From: Bordetella trematum
GTDB lineage: Bacteria > Pseudomonadota > Gammaproteobacteria > Burkholderiales > Burkholderiaceae_B
Assembly: GCF_900078335.1 (NCBI RefSeq)
Contig: NZ_FKBR01000046.1
Span: forward strand, 124,001 to 188,000
Length of the DNA: 64,000 nucleotides
Direction of reading: 5' to 3'
Shown here piece by piece: positions 1 to 8,457 of the stretch. The position numbers and the translations under genes are program-made. The notes under the pieces are model-generated. The model was not told where the DNA came from. It did no database searches and worked only from the letters and a program-made list of their open reading frames with translations. The number at the start of each line of letters is the position of its first letter. The stretch's first letter is position 1.

Positions 1-2
1 GC

Positions 3-827
3 TTCGGCCCGCTGGCCAGCGAGGTCTATCGCGCCCCCTTCCCGGTGGTCTACCGCAGCGGCGCCGACGAGAACACCGTCGTAAGTCAGGCCTATGCGCG
101 CTTCGTCCGCATGGTCGAAACCGAGATCGGCGCCAATCAGGTGGCTGCCGTCATCATCGAACCTCTGCAGGGCGAAGGCGGCTTTCACCCCGTGCCGGCC
201 CCCTTCATGCGTCAGCTGCGCGAGTTCTGCACCCGTCATGGCATCGTCCTGATCGCCGACGAAATCCAGTCGGGCTTCTGCCGCACCGGGCGCTGGTTCG
301 CCACCGAGCACAGCGGCGTGGCCGCCGACCTCTACACCCTGGCCAAATCGATGGGCGGCGGCATGCCCATTGCCGCCGTGGTCGGACGCGCCGACCTGAT
401 GGATGCCCCCGAAGTGGGCGGCCTGGGCGGCACCTACGCCGGCAACCCGCTGGCCTGCGCGGCGGCGTTGGCGGCCATCGGCGTCATGGAGCGCGATGAC
501 TACGTGGGCCGCGCCCAGGCCCTGGGCCAGCGGCTGGCCGAACGCTTCGAGGCCTGGCAGCGCGACATCCCCATCGTGGGTGATGCGCGCGGTCTGGGCG
601 CCATGCGCGCCGTGGAGATCGTGACCGACCCCGACACCCTGCAACCCGATGGCGCGGCCACCGCGCGCATCGTGCAACGCGCCTACGAAAACGGCCTGAT
701 CCTGGTCAAGGCCGGTTTCCACGGCAACGTGCTGCGCTTCCTGGGCCCCTTGAACATGAGCGCCGAACAACTGGAGCGCGGCCTGGACATCCTTGAGCGT
801 GCCATCCTCGCCGAGGTGCGCGCATGA
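3..827 (+). CDS. Class III (PLP) aminotransferase, 4-aminobutyrate aminotransferase-like, 5' end outside window
   Basis: The frame is open from the first bases of the window, so the N-terminus lies upstream and about 275 C-terminal residues are present. The segment contains the cofactor-domain signature of class III aminotransferases: [11 protein letters not shown], then [14 protein letters not shown] (the Asp that contacts the PLP ring nitrogen), then [10 protein letters not shown] with the PLP-binding Lys, then [13 protein letters not shown]. This pattern fits GabT or another omega-amino acid transaminase that moves an amino group to 2-oxoglutarate. The exact substrate is not visible. The stop codon overlaps the start of the next gene (ATGA), so the gene belongs to the catabolic operon running to 9785. 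The family is certain; the substrate is not. Confidence 0.85.
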   Translation, partial: FGPLASEVYRAPFPVVYRSGADENTVVSQAYARFVRMVETEIGANQVAAVIIEPLQGEGGFHPVPAPFMRQLREFCTRHGIVLIADEIQSGFCRTGRWFATEHSGVAADLYTLAKSMGGGMPIAAVVGRADLMDAPEVGGLGGTYAGNPLACAAALAAIGVMERDDYVGRAQALGQRLAERFEAWQRDIPIVGDARGLGAMRAVEIVTDPDTLQPDGAATARIVQRAYENGLILVKAGFHGNVLRFLGPLNMSAEQLERGLDILERAILAEVRA

Positions 828-1804
828 ACACCCTGCTCAAGCTGGAAAATGCCCGCAAGGTCGTCGGCCTGTTGGGCAACACCCGCCCCGGCATGAACGT
901 GCTGGTTCTGTACGACTACTACACCGGGCACAATGTGCAGCCGCTGGCCATCGCCATCGACGAATGCGGGGCCATCCCGCATCTGCTGCAGGTGCCCGGC
1001 AGCCGCCAGCACGGCCGCCCCTTCTCGGACATCGTGGCCGAAGCCATGTGCAGCGCCGATCTGGTCATCGCACTGACGCGCGCCAACGCCGCTCACACCG
1101 AGGCCCGCCAGAAGGCCACGCGCGCCGGCGTCGGCGTGATCGTGCTGCCCGAATCCAACCTGCCCGACTTCTTCCTGGCCAACGGCTGGAACGCCGACTT
1201 CCAGGCCCTGCGCCCCCAGGTGCAAGGCCTGGCCGATGCGCTCACGCGCGCCGACACGGCCCGCGTCACCAGCGCCGCCGGCACCGACATCACCATGAGC
1301 ATTGCCGGACGCCGTGGCCGCGCGCTGCATGGCTTTGCCAATACCGAAGACATCTCGGCCGGCTACTGCCTCGAATCCAGCCTGGCGCCGGTAGAAGGCA
1401 CCGCCGAAGGCGTGATCGTGGTCAACGCGAGCATTCCGGGCGTCTCGCTCATCCGCGACGAGCCGGTGCGCATCATCTATGAACGCGGCATGGCCGTCTC
1501 GATCGAGGGCGGCGCCGAGGCGCGCAAATTCCGCGAGCTGATGGCCAGCTTCGACGATCCGCTGGTCTACAACCTCGGCGAACTGGGCGTGGGCATGAAC
1601 CCCTGCTGCCAGCTCGACGGCACCATGCTCTCCGACGAAAGCGTCTACGGGGCCATCCAGCTTGCGCTGGGCACCAGCGCCTACATCGGCGGCACCGTCA
1701 AGGCCGCCGCCCACTACGACACCATCGTCACCGACGCACAGCTGTGGCTGGACGGCCACCGGGTGCTCGACGGCACCACGCTCAACCTGGAGGCCATGCC
1801 ATGA
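824..1804 (+). CDS. M29 aminopeptidase / 2,5-dihydroxypyridine dioxygenase (NicX)-like metalloenzyme
   Basis: The 326-residue protein starts with an ATG overlapping the aminotransferase stop. The C-terminal half reads like the M29/NicX fold: GVGMNP (255-260), a SDES acidic stretch, LALG, YIGG, and a terminal His-x-Asp pair (H297, D299) that I take as metal ligands. In M29 peptidases and NicX I recall a His in the segment before LALG; here that position is Gln279, so the metal site may differ. Known family roles are leucyl-type peptide hydrolysis or Fe-dependent ring opening of 2,5-dihydroxypyridine. The neighbours (aminotransferase, crotonase, CoA-transferase, Liv importer, amidase) suggest catabolism of a nitrogen-containing small molecule, not bulk proteolysis. 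The reaction is unknown. Confidence 0.6.
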   Translation: MNTLLKLENARKVVGLLGNTRPGMNVLVLYDYYTGHNVQPLAIAIDECGAIPHLLQVPGSRQHGRPFSDIVAEAMCSADLVIALTRANAAHTEARQKATRAGVGVIVLPESNLPDFFLANGWNADFQALRPQVQGLADALTRADTARVTSAAGTDITMSIAGRRGRALHGFANTEDISAGYCLESSLAPVEGTAEGVIVVNASIPGVSLIRDEPVRIIYERGMAVSIEGGAEARKFRELMASFDDPLVYNLGELGVGMNPCCQLDGTMLSDESVYGAIQLALGTSAYIGGTVKAAAHYDTIVTDAQLWLDGHRVLDGTTLNLEAMP

Positions 1805-2574
1805 CCATCCGCCTGGAGCGCGACGAGCGCGGCATCGTCACGGTTCTCATGGATCGCCCTGACAAGCGCAATGCGTTCACGCTGGAGATGTACCGCGAGT
1901 TCGGCGACATCTTCGATCGGCTCAACGCCGACGACAGCGTGCGCTGCATCGTGATGCGCGGCGCCGGCGGCGCGTTCTGCGCCGGCAGCGACATCGGCGG
2001 CTTCGACGAAAACCGCAACGGCGCCGGACAGGCGCGCGAGTATGCCGAGTTCACGCTCGCCATGACCGACCGCCTCAAACTCACGCCCCACCCCACCGTG
2101 GCCTGCATAGAAGGCGCCTGCGTCGGCGGCGGCCTGGAGATCGCCGCCATGTGCGATGTCCGCATCGCCGGGCGCAGCGCGCGCTTCGGCGTGCCCATCA
2201 ACCGCATCGGCCTGACGCTGGACTACCGCGAACTGGCCGACCTGCTGGAGCTGCTGGGTGCCACGCGCACGCTGGAGATCCTGCTCGAGGGCCATGTCTT
2301 CGGCGCCGACGAGGCGCTCGGCAAGGGCCTGATCACACGCGTGGTGGATGACGACGTCGTCGCCATCCAGGCCTACGAAACCGCGCGCCGCATCGCCACC
2401 GGCGCGCCCCTGGTCAACCGCTGGCACAAACAGTTCGTGCGCCGGCTCCAGGCCGGCGGCGCGCTGACCGAACCCGAGCTGGCACAGGCCTACGCCTGTT
2501 TCGAAACCGAGGATTACCGCAACGGCCAACGCGCCTTCCTGAAAAAGGAACGGCCGGTGTTCGCCGGGCGCTAA
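1801..2574 (+). CDS. Crotonase-superfamily enoyl-CoA hydratase/isomerase-like protein
   Basis: The 257-residue protein starts at an ATG overlapping the previous stop. An upstream in-frame start at 1744 lies inside the preceding gene and is less likely. Crotonase landmarks are present: DRPDKRNAF near the N-terminus, the first oxyanion-hole loop GGAFCAGSDIGGF (56-68) and the second, ACVGGGLEIAAMCD (106-119). Glu113 matches the first catalytic Glu of enoyl-CoA hydratase. Twenty residues later, where hydratases have the second Glu (QPE), this protein has VPIN with Ile133. The fold and CoA-thioester substrate class are secure. Simple hydration is doubtful; isomerase, hydrolase or C-C bond chemistry are alternatives. 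Confidence 0.8.
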   Translation: MTIRLERDERGIVTVLMDRPDKRNAFTLEMYREFGDIFDRLNADDSVRCIVMRGAGGAFCAGSDIGGFDENRNGAGQAREYAEFTLAMTDRLKLTPHPTVACIEGACVGGGLEIAAMCDVRIAGRSARFGVPINRIGLTLDYRELADLLELLGATRTLEILLEGHVFGADEALGKGLITRVVDDDVVAIQAYETARRIATGAPLVNRWHKQFVRRLQAGGALTEPELAQAYACFETEDYRNGQRAFLKKERPVFAGR

Positions 2575-2585
2575 ACGGAGGGGAT

Positions 2586-3791
2586 ATGAAGCAAAGCACT
2601 ACCGCGATGCCGTTGCAGGGCATCAAGATCCTGGACCTGTCCCAGATCATGGCCGGTCCCTACTGCACCATGGTGCTGGCCGACCTTGGCGCCGAGGTCA
2701 TCAAGGTGGAAAAACCCGGCGCCGGCGACGACTCGCGCGAAATGGGGCCCTATGTCAACGGCGAGTCCAGCTGCTTTGCCCAGATCAACCGCAACAAGCT
2801 GGGCATCTCCCTGAATCTCAAGCGACCGGAACTGCGCGACACCGTGCTGGAAATGGTGCGCTGGGCCGACGTGCTGATCGAGAACTATCGCGTCGGCGTC
2901 ACCCACTCGCTGGGCCTGGACTACGAGACCCTGAGCACCATCAACCCGCGCCTGGTGTACTGCTCGATCTCGGGCTATGGGCAGACCGGCCCCTACGCGG
3001 GCAAGGGCGGATTCGACCTGGTGGCGCAAGGCATGAGCGGCATCATGAGCATGACCGGCGAACCCGAGGGTCGTCCGCTCAAGTCGGGCATTGCCATCTA
3101 CGACGTGGGCGCCGGCCTGACTGCTGCCTACTCCATCCTGGCTGCCTGCCTGCACCAGCAGCGCACTGGCGAGGGCCAGCACATCGACATCTCGCTGGCC
3201 GAGTGCGGGCTGCCCTGGTTCATCTGGGAAGCCGCCGCCTATTTCGCCGAAGGCACGATCCCCCAGGCCACCGGCAGCCGCCACCGCGTCTCCGCCCCCT
3301 ACCAGGCTTTCAACACCGGCGATGGCTACATCATCATCGGCGCGGCCAATCAGCGCACCTGGGAAAAACTCTGCGCCGACGTGCTCAAGCGCCCCGAACT
3401 GATCACCGACCCCCGCTTTCTCACCAACAGCGACCGGCTGGCGAACATCGCCGAACTGGAGCCGCTGCTGGAAGCCGAGTTCGCCCAGGCCGACGCCGCC
3501 ACCTGGATCGCCCGTTGCGAGCAGGCCCAGGTGCCCTGCGGGCCGATCAACGACTTCGGCCAGGCCATGCAGGATCCGCACTACGCCGCGCGCGGCATGA
3601 TCCAGGAGCTCGATCACCCCAGGCTGGGTCGCATGAAGACCGTGGGCATCCCCTCCAAGTTCTCCCGCACTCCGGGCCAGCTGCGCCGCCCAGCCCCATT
3701 GCACGGCGAGCACACCGATGAAGTCCTCGCCCGCTTCGGCGTCTCGCCGGAGCAGATCGCGCAATGGCGCGAACAGGGCGTGGTGCAGTAG
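2586..3791 (+). CDS. CaiB/BaiF-family (class III) CoA-transferase
   Basis: The 401-residue protein is preceded by a strong GGAGGGG ribosome binding site. It has the class III CoA-transferase signature: IKILDLSQIMAGPYC at the N-terminus, DLGAEVIKVEKPG, FAQINRNKLGISLNLK, the nucleotide-side loop ISGYGQTGPY, and GQHIDISLAECG with the Asp expected to form the aspartyl-CoA intermediate. Length is normal. These enzymes move CoA between carboxylic acids in the cytosol, so this gene probably activates the acid handled by the crotonase encoded just upstream (11 bp gap). The donor and acceptor acids cannot be named from sequence. Confidence 0.9.
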   Translation: MKQSTTAMPLQGIKILDLSQIMAGPYCTMVLADLGAEVIKVEKPGAGDDSREMGPYVNGESSCFAQINRNKLGISLNLKRPELRDTVLEMVRWADVLIENYRVGVTHSLGLDYETLSTINPRLVYCSISGYGQTGPYAGKGGFDLVAQGMSGIMSMTGEPEGRPLKSGIAIYDVGAGLTAAYSILAACLHQQRTGEGQHIDISLAECGLPWFIWEAAAYFAEGTIPQATGSRHRVSAPYQAFNTGDGYIIIGAANQRTWEKLCADVLKRPELITDPRFLTNSDRLANIAELEPLLEAEFAQADAATWIARCEQAQVPCGPINDFGQAMQDPHYAARGMIQELDHPRLGRMKTVGIPSKFSRTPGQLRRPAPLHGEHTDEVLARFGVSPEQIAQWREQGVVQ

Positions 3792-3922
3792 CAGACCGTC
3801 TTTCTCCACCTACCGGTTGCGCCTATGCTGCCGGCACAACAAAAAATGAAGTCCAAGGGGCCGGACAGACAGCCGGCATATTCGAAGTTGATCATCACGC
3901 CAAAGGCGTAGAAGGAACGAAT

Positions 3923-5164
3923 ATGAAACTGCAGCAACCCATGAGCAGCTCCCGCCGCCGCTTCGTTTCCACCGGCCTGGTGCTGGCCGGAGCGAGCATG
4001 GCGCCCTGGAGCCTGCGCGCCGCCACGCCGGGAGAACCCTTCCGGCTGGGCGCCCTGAACTCGATTACCGGCGTTGGCGGCCCCTACGGCGGCGCCATGC
4101 TGGAAGCCATCCGCATCGCCGTCGACGAAGTCAACGCCGCCGGCGGCGCGGCCGGTCGCAAAATCCAGCTGCACGCCGAAGACGACCAGACCAAGCCGGA
4201 TGCGGCCGTGCTGGCCGCCAAGAAACTGATCGAGGTGCATCAGGTCCAGGCCGTGGTCGGCATCTGGCCCTCGTCGGTGGGCCTGGCGGTGATTCCGATC
4301 ACCAACAACGCCGGGCTCATCATGATGAACACCTGCGGCGCGCCCGAGATGCTGACCGAAAACCGCAAGGGGCTGGCCTGGATGCTGCAAGCCTCCAACG
4401 CGGTGTTCGGCCGGGCCTTCGCCCAGGTGGCCCGCGAGCGCGGCTTCAAGCGCCCCGCCATCATGGCCTTCAACAACTCCACGTTCGTCGGGCTGGCCAA
4501 CTACTTCAAGGAAACCTGGGAGCAGGACGGCGGCAAGGTCAGCAGCATGGTGATCTACGAACCCAACCAGACCACCTACCGCACCGAGGTCAACCGCGTG
4601 CTGGCCACCCAGCCAGACGTCATCGCACTGGGCTCCTATCGTCCCGATGCCACCATCCTGCTGCGCGAGTGGTACCAGAGCGGCCAGGACTGTAAATTCA
4701 TCATGCCCGGCTGGACGGCCAACGAGGCCCTCGTCAAGGCGCTGGGCAAGGAAGTCACCGAAGGCATCATCTCGATCTCCAACGTGGCGGCCAGCGAGAA
4801 CGACGCCTACAAAAGCTTCGCCGAGCGTTTCCGCGCCAAGCTCAAGCACGAGCCCGACATCTTCGCGGCCCAGAGCTACGACATGGTCATCGCCCTGGCG
4901 CTGGCCATCGAAGCCGCCGGCGCGACGGCAGACACGGCCGCCATCAACGCGCGGATCAAGGCGGTCACCCAGCACGGCGGCGAGAAGGCCTCCTCCTTCG
5001 CCCAGGGCCGCGACCTGCTGCGTGCCGGCAAGGCCGTTGACTATGACGGCGCCTCCTCCAACCTGGAGTTTGGCGAACACGGCGAGACGGTGCCCGACTT
5101 CGGCGTCTCGGAGATCCAAAACGGCAAGCTGGTGCTCAAAGAGACCGTGCCGGGTACACGCTGA
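3923..5164 (+). CDS. Liv-type ABC transporter periplasmic binding protein, Tat-type signal
   Basis: The 413-residue protein starts at the ATG after GAAGGA; longer in-frame starts are not needed. The N-terminus carries SRRRFVSTGLVLAGASMA (9-26), a twin-arginine signal ending near LRAA. The mature part begins EPFRLGALNSITGVGGPYG and continues as a type I periplasmic-binding fold: [38 protein letters not shown]. This is the LivK/amide-binding family, which captures branched amino acids, amides, urea or aromatic acids. A 131 bp gap separates it from the CoA-transferase gene; the permeases follow at once. The amidase at the end of the operon hints at an amide ligand, which is inference. Confidence 0.9.
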   Translation: MKLQQPMSSSRRRFVSTGLVLAGASMAPWSLRAATPGEPFRLGALNSITGVGGPYGGAMLEAIRIAVDEVNAAGGAAGRKIQLHAEDDQTKPDAAVLAAKKLIEVHQVQAVVGIWPSSVGLAVIPITNNAGLIMMNTCGAPEMLTENRKGLAWMLQASNAVFGRAFAQVARERGFKRPAIMAFNNSTFVGLANYFKETWEQDGGKVSSMVIYEPNQTTYRTEVNRVLATQPDVIALGSYRPDATILLREWYQSGQDCKFIMPGWTANEALVKALGKEVTEGIISISNVAASENDAYKSFAERFRAKLKHEPDIFAAQSYDMVIALALAIEAAGATADTAAINARIKAVTQHGGEKASSFAQGRDLLRAGKAVDYDGASSNLEFGEHGETVPDFGVSEIQNGKLVLKETVPGTR

Positions 5165-5177
5165 AGGCGGGACAAAG

Positions 5178-6056
5178 ATGGAACTCATCGCGATCATCAA
5201 CGCGGTCATCAACGGCATCGTGCTCGGCACCCTGCTGTCGCTGCCCATCCTCGCCATCACCATGGTGTTCGGCATCTCGCGTTTCCCCAACGCCGCCACC
5301 GGCGACTACATGACCCTGGGCGCCTACACCGCAGTCGCCACCCAGACCTGGATCAGCGGCTCGCTGGTCCTGGCCGTCCTGAGCGCCGGCCTGGTGACGG
5401 CCCTGGTGTCCGTGTTCTTCTACCTGTGGGTCTTCCGCGCCCTGGCCCAACGCTCCAACGTCGCGCGCCTGATCGCGTCGCTGGGCGTGGCCTTCGTGGT
5501 CCGCACCACCATCACGTTCTTCGCCGGCCAGGACCAGTACAACCTTGAAATGCCCCGCCTGATGCGCGCCTGGAACTTCCACGGCATCCGCATCCTGCCC
5601 ATGGATGTCTACATCCTGCTCACGGCCATCGGGGCGCTGGCCATCGCCTTTGTGATCCTGCACGCCACGCCCCTGGGCCGGCGCATGCGGGCGGTGGCCG
5701 ACAACCCGGACCTGGCCGCGGCCAGCGGCATCCGCGCCCGTCGCGTGATGCTCTACCTGTGGGTGCTGAGCGGCTTTTTCTGCGGCCTGGGCGGCGTGCT
5801 GCTGGCCATCAAGGCGGTCGTCATGCCCGAGCTGGGCTTCGAGCTGCTGATGCCCATGTTCGCGGCGGTCGTGCTGGGCGGCGTCGGCAACCCCATCGGC
5901 GCGGTGGTGGGCTCGCTGATCTTCGGCATCTCACAGGAGGTCGCCACGCTCTACGTCGGCCCCTCCTACAAGATCGTCATGGCTTTCCTGGTGTTGCTGG
6001 TGCTGCTGCTGTTCCGCCCCCAGGGACTCTTTGGCCGACCCATGCTGGCGAGGTAA
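5178..6056 (+). CDS. Liv-type ABC transporter permease, LivH-like
   Basis: This 292-residue integral membrane protein has about eight hydrophobic segments, starting VINGIVLGTLLSLPILAITMVFGI, which is the usual LivH opening (gene names of transported products aside). The cytoplasmic coupling segment TPLGRRMRAVADNPDLAAASGI is the family's contact site for the ATPases, and the C-terminal part has PMFAAVVLGGVGNPIGAVVG. It starts 13 bp after the binding protein and is followed 6 bp later by the LivM-like permease, forming the first half of the transmembrane channel. Confidence 0.92.
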   Translation: MELIAIINAVINGIVLGTLLSLPILAITMVFGISRFPNAATGDYMTLGAYTAVATQTWISGSLVLAVLSAGLVTALVSVFFYLWVFRALAQRSNVARLIASLGVAFVVRTTITFFAGQDQYNLEMPRLMRAWNFHGIRILPMDVYILLTAIGALAIAFVILHATPLGRRMRAVADNPDLAAASGIRARRVMLYLWVLSGFFCGLGGVLLAIKAVVMPELGFELLMPMFAAVVLGGVGNPIGAVVGSLIFGISQEVATLYVGPSYKIVMAFLVLLVLLLFRPQGLFGRPMLAR

Positions 6057-6062
6057 GGAAAT

Positions 6063-6956
6063 ATGGAAGCCTATCTGATTGCAATCGCCATCGGCGTTCT
6101 GATCTACATGCTGATGGCCGTGGGCCTGTCCTTGCACTACGGCTTCACCGGCCTGGTCAACTTCGGGCATGTCGGGTTCTTCGCCATCGGCGCCTACACG
6201 TCGGCCCTGCTGTCCATCCAGGGCCTGCCCATCCCCCTGGCCATGCTGAGCGCCACCCTGATCACCGCGCTGGCGGCCTGGCCGCTGGGCATGGTGGCCT
6301 TGCGGCTGGGCAGCGACTACCTGGCCATCATCACGCTCGGCTTCTCGGAGTCGGTGCGCATGATGCTGCAAAGCGAGGAATGGCTCACCCGGGGCATGCA
6401 CGGCCTGCCCGGCATCCCGCGCATGTTCGAGGGGTGGCTGCCGGCCGGCCAGATCGACCTGGCCATCATGTTCACGCTGCTGCTGGTCAATGGCATCGTC
6501 TTCTGGATCGTCACGCGGGTGGTCAAAAGCCCCTTCGGGCGCGTCATCGAGGCCGTGCGCGACAACGAGGTGGCGGTTCGCGCCCTGGGCAAGGACCCGG
6601 CGCGCTTCAAAACCCGCTCGCTCATGCTGGGCGCGGGGCTGGCCGGGCTGGCGGGCGCGTTTCTCGCGCACTACCTCACCTTCCTGAGCCCCGAGCAGTT
6701 CGTGCCGTTGATCACCTTCTACATCTGGATCGCGATCTTCGTGGGCGGCGCCAACCGCCTGCCGGGCGTGGCGCTGGGCACCGTCATCATGGTGGGATTT
6801 CTCGAGGGCTCGCGCTTCGTGCGTGATTTCGTCGACGGGATCTCCGAGGTGCAGATGGCAAGCGTGCGCATCTGGGTCATCGGCATGGCGCTGATCCTCA
6901 TCGTGCTGTATCGCCCTCAGGGGATATTGGGAACCAAGGCGAGGAAGTCCACATGA
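6063..6956 (+). CDS. Liv-type ABC transporter permease, LivM-like
   Basis: The 297-residue membrane protein begins with a run of hydrophobic helices (LIAIAIGVLIYMLMAVGLSL) and has the LivM landmarks YGFTGLVNFGHVGFFAIGAYT, LRLGSDYLAIITLGF and SPFGRVIEAVRDNEVAVRALGKD, the ATPase-coupling loop. Its length is normal for this family. It is the second permease of the importer. The last codons overlap the first ATPase gene by 4 bp, which favours coupled translation. Confidence 0.92.
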   Translation: MEAYLIAIAIGVLIYMLMAVGLSLHYGFTGLVNFGHVGFFAIGAYTSALLSIQGLPIPLAMLSATLITALAAWPLGMVALRLGSDYLAIITLGFSESVRMMLQSEEWLTRGMHGLPGIPRMFEGWLPAGQIDLAIMFTLLLVNGIVFWIVTRVVKSPFGRVIEAVRDNEVAVRALGKDPARFKTRSLMLGAGLAGLAGAFLAHYLTFLSPEQFVPLITFYIWIAIFVGGANRLPGVALGTVIMVGFLEGSRFVRDFVDGISEVQMASVRIWVIGMALILIVLYRPQGILGTKARKST

Positions 6957-7714
6957 GCCTTTTGACAGTCAAAAACATCAGCGCAGGCTTCGGCGGCATG
7001 CTGGCCCTGGATGACGTCAGCGTCGAGCTGCGCCAGGGCGAGCTGCTGGGCCTGATCGGCACCAACGGCGCCGGCAAGAGCACGCTGTTCTCCGTCATCA
7101 CCGGCTACGTGCCCATGCGGGCCGGATCCGTGCACTTCGACGGGCGCGACATCTCGCACATGGCAGTGCACACCCGGGTGCGCCAGGGCCTGGCGCGCAC
7201 CTTCCAGGTCCCGCGCGAATTCTCGCAACTGTCGGTAATGGCCAACATGATGGCCGCGGCCCCCGATGCGCGCGGCGAGAAACTGCTGTCGGTGTTCTTC
7301 GCCCCCGGCCAGGTGCGCCAGGAGGAGGCCCGCGTGGCCGAACGCGCCCACGAGCTGCTGCAGTTCCTGAACCTCTCCCGGGTGGCCGACACGCCTGCCG
7401 GCAAGTTGTCGGGAGGCCAGAAGAAGCTGCTCGAGCTGGGCCGCCTGCTCATGCTGGAGCCGCGCTGCATCATGCTCGACGAGCCCTTTGCCGGGGTCAA
7501 TCCGGTGCTCATCGGCGAGCTCTCCGAGCGCATCGTCGAACTCAACCAGCGCGGCATGAGCGTGCTCATCATCGAACACAACCTCGAAGAACTGGCACGC
7601 ATCGTGCCGCGCATGTATGTCATGGATCGCGGCAAGGTCATCGCCGAGGGCAAACCGCGCGACGTCCTGGCCAAGGAAGCCGTGCGCGAAGCCTACATGG
7701 GAGGAGTGATATGA
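6953..7714 (+). CDS. Liv-type ABC transporter ATP-binding protein, LivG-like
   Basis: The 253-residue protein has all ATPase motifs: Walker A GTNGAGKST, the LivG-like ARTFQVPREF Q-loop, signature LSGGQKKLLELGR, Walker B CIMLDEPFAGVNP and the H-loop IIEHNLEE. It powers import with the second ATPase as a heterodimer at the cytoplasmic face. The gene overlaps both neighbours by 4 bp. The substrate is set by the binding protein, not by this subunit. Confidence 0.93.
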   Translation: MSLLTVKNISAGFGGMLALDDVSVELRQGELLGLIGTNGAGKSTLFSVITGYVPMRAGSVHFDGRDISHMAVHTRVRQGLARTFQVPREFSQLSVMANMMAAAPDARGEKLLSVFFAPGQVRQEEARVAERAHELLQFLNLSRVADTPAGKLSGGQKKLLELGRLLMLEPRCIMLDEPFAGVNPVLIGELSERIVELNQRGMSVLIIEHNLEELARIVPRMYVMDRGKVIAEGKPRDVLAKEAVREAYMGGVI

Positions 7715-8457
7715 ACGCCACCGCTGCTTGCACCCCCTTGCTGACCATCGAGAAGATGGCGGGCGGCTATGGCGATGTCGATATCGTCAGTGGCATCGAC
7801 CTGTACGTCGCGCCGCGCGAAATCGTCACCATCGCGGGCACCAACGGCGCCGGCAAGTCCACGCTGATCAAGGCGGTGATGGGCCTGCTGCCCCGCCTGT
7901 CCGGCGTGCTGGCCTTCGACGGCCGCGATCTGCGGCGGCTGGCCGTGGAAGACCGCGTGCGCATCGGCATCTCGTATGTGCCGCAGGTCCAGAACGTCTT
8001 TGGCGAGCTGACCGTGCTGGAAAACCTGCAGGTCGTCGAGCACGTGAGCGATGCGCGCCGGCGCATGGACGAGATGTTCGATCTGTTTCCCGCGCTGGCG
8101 CGGCGGCGGCGCACCCAGGCTGCCAACCTGTCCGGCGGCGAACGCCAGCAACTGGCCTTCGCCCGCGCCCTCATGCCCTCGCCGCGCATGATCCTGCTCG
8201 ACGAACCCTCCGCGGCGCTGTCTCCCGCCCTGACCACCCAGGTATTCGAAGAGGTGCAACGCCTGCCCACCCTGGACATCGCCGTGCTCATGGTGGAGCA
8301 GCGCGCCCGCCAGGCGCTGGCCTTCAGCGACCGGGGCTACATCCTCGACTCCGGGCGCATCGTGCTGACCGACACCGGACCCAACCTGCTGGCCAACGAA
8401 GAAATGGCGGAGCTCTACATCGGGCAACACCCGCACACGCAAGGAGATCACGCATGA
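7711..8457 (+). CDS. Liv-type ABC transporter ATP-binding protein, LivF-like
   Basis: The 248-residue protein carries Walker A GTNGAGKST, the Q-loop region SYVPQVQNVFGELTVLENL typical of LivF, signature LSGGERQQLAFARAL, Walker B MILLDEPSAALSP, and H-loop MVEQRARQAL. It is the second ATPase of the importer. Its ATG overlaps the previous stop, and its own stop overlaps the amidase start, so transport and hydrolysis are encoded on one transcript. Confidence 0.93.
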   Translation: MNATAACTPLLTIEKMAGGYGDVDIVSGIDLYVAPREIVTIAGTNGAGKSTLIKAVMGLLPRLSGVLAFDGRDLRRLAVEDRVRIGISYVPQVQNVFGELTVLENLQVVEHVSDARRRMDEMFDLFPALARRRRTQAANLSGGERQQLAFARALMPSPRMILLDEPSAALSPALTTQVFEEVQRLPTLDIAVLMVEQRARQALAFSDRGYILDSGRIVLTDTGPNLLANEEMAELYIGQHPHTQGDHA

